Assembly (NCBI GenBank): GCA_017617145.1
Contig: JAFZWX010000055.1
Coordinates: 1 to 7,125 of the forward strand
Source of the DNA: Treponema sp.
Lineage (GTDB): Bacteria; Spirochaetota; Spirochaetia; Treponematales; Treponemataceae
Length of the DNA: 7,125 bases
Direction: 5' to 3'
Each line of letters opens with the position of its first letter. The stretch's first letter is position 1. Of the stretch, positions 6,750 through 7,125 are shown in pieces. Position numbers and translations under genes: made by a program. The notes below the pieces were generated by a model. That model did no database searches and was not told the origin of the DNA. It saw nothing but the letters and a program-made list of their open reading frames with translations.

Positions 6750-6860
6750 AACACAAATAATCTCATTGAATTTTATCTCACTTTTCGATAATATGTAAAA
6801 TAGTAAAATCGGGGCGAAAGTTTTTAATTTTTGCTCATAAAAACAATAAAGGATACATAT
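6750..6860 (+). promoter_or_regulatory. AT-rich promoter and leader region before the oadG-like gene
   Basis: This 111-base gap is the longest non-coding stretch of the window. A possible -35 TTGAAT (6766-6771) has candidate -10 boxes GATAAT (6787-6792, 15-base spacer) and TAATAT (6789-6794, 17-base spacer). TAAAAT occurs twice more (6796-6801 and 6804-6809) as part of a tandem 8-base repeat. Transcription from these would leave a leader of roughly 50-60 bases. A weak hairpin with two G-U pairs (6814-6820 with 6828-6834) can form in the leader. No terminator hairpin is visible after the 59-residue ORF. Which -10 is used cannot be settled by eye. Confidence 0.4.
6848..6853 (+). promoter_or_regulatory. 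Ribosome binding site deciding the oadG-like start
   Basis: AAAGGA lies seven bases before the ATG at 6861. An in-frame TTG at 6831 would add ten residues but has no such site and the additions (starting LLIKTIKDTY if read literally) do not resemble the family, so the ATG is preferred. Confidence 0.75.
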
Positions 6861-7109
6861 ATGACTATCACTGAAATGCTTGGTCAGAGCGGACTTCTGA
6901 CATTGCTTGGTATGTGTGTTGTATTCAGCTTTATTATTATCCTGATTATCTGCATGACTATTCTTAAAGCAGTTATTCATGCTCTTAAACTCGACAAAGA
7001 TAAACCTGCAGACACACCTGCGGCTTCTTCTCCGGCACCTGCTGGAAACGATGGGGCTATTATTGCTGCTATTGCGGCCGCCGTTCACGACAAGGCATCA
7101 AAATCATAA
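6861..7109 (+). CDS. oadG: OadG-like gamma subunit of a Na+-pumping decarboxylase
   Basis: Small membrane subunit that in oxaloacetate decarboxylase and related Na+ pumps (for example methylmalonyl-CoA decarboxylase) holds the biotin-bearing alpha subunit to the beta membrane pump and helps assembly. The 82 residues fit the family: a short N-terminus, one membrane helix at about 11-36 with the typical GMxxVFxFI pattern (GMCVVFSFIIILIICM, 17-32), a Lys/Asp stretch at 44-48, an Ala/Pro-rich flexible linker (49-62), and a C-terminal Ala-rich helix AIIAAIAAAVHDKAS (66-80), which resembles the IAAAV ending common in OadG proteins. The family is poorly conserved, so the call rests on architecture, and the decarboxylase substrate cannot be told without the alpha subunit. 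A ribosome binding site lies at the window edge just downstream, where an alpha or beta subunit gene would be expected. Confidence 0.75.
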   Translation: MTITEMLGQSGLLTLLGMCVVFSFIIILIICMTILKAVIHALKLDKDKPADTPAASSPAPAGNDGAIIAAIAAAVHDKASKS

Positions 7110-7115
7110 AAAATT

Positions 7116-7120
7116 AGGGG
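7116..7120 (+). promoter_or_regulatory. Shine-Dalgarno-like site of a gene beyond the window
   Basis: AGGGG lies seven bases after the oadG-like stop and five bases before the window ends in an A-run. The spacing suggests a start codon within a few bases past the edge, in the same operon; a decarboxylase alpha or beta subunit is the expected neighbour, which is inference from the usual order of these genes. Confidence 0.5.
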
Positions 7121-7125
7121 AAAAA

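Noticed and set aside
6831..6860. Upstream TTG start for the oadG-like gene
   Set aside because: The ATG at 6861 has a well-placed AAAGGA, and the extra ten residues do not fit the family's N-terminus.
6693..7088. 131-residue minus-strand ORF opposite the oadG-like gene
   Set aside because: It covers the plus-strand small ORF end, the promoter region and the oadG-like gene, has no family resemblance, and is best explained as a mirror of plus-strand coding.

Overview
The window is AT-rich, gene-dense bacterial DNA with every supported gene on the + strand. The gene set and protein style suggest a host-associated anaerobic spirochaete, most likely a gut or rumen Treponema. The pointers are a BspA-type leucine-rich repeat protein, a dihydroxy-acid dehydratase of the type lacking the first cluster cysteine, a Na+-pump decarboxylase gamma subunit and a thymidylate kinase with an unusual P-loop. 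This assignment is inference from sequence style; no marker gene is present to prove it.

Layout. (1) 1-1330: an HtrA/DegP-family serine protease, cut at its N-terminus by the window edge, with the catalytic triad and two PDZ domains intact. (2) 1331-1391: a short gap holding a good sigma70-type promoter whose predicted start point falls on the tmk ATG. (3) 1392-2012: thymidylate kinase. (4) 2034-3422: a leucine-rich-repeat protein with no visible signal peptide, again behind a promoter that predicts a leaderless mRNA. (5) 3419-5104: ilvD, overlapping the repeat protein by 4 bases. (6) 5107-5168: a GC-rich pair of inverted palindromic units in the ilvD-nhaC gap. (7) 5190-6569: an NhaC-family Na+/H+ antiporter. 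(8) 6570-6749: an unrecognised 59-residue ORF starting directly after the nhaC stop. (9) 6750-6860: an AT-rich promoter/leader region. (10) 6861-7109: a small membrane protein resembling OadG, followed by a Shine-Dalgarno-like sequence for a gene beyond the edge.

How the parts relate. The repeat protein and ilvD look translationally coupled. The antiporter and the 59-residue ORF look co-transcribed. The antiporter and OadG both belong to sodium-ion energetics. No gap exceeds 300 bases, and I see no tRNA, rRNA, CRISPR array, insertion sequence or defence system. This is mostly ordinary housekeeping sequence. The points most worth a second look are the Walker A lysine replacement in tmk, two promoters with identical leaderless geometry, the compensatory changes between the two palindromes, and the 59-residue ORF.
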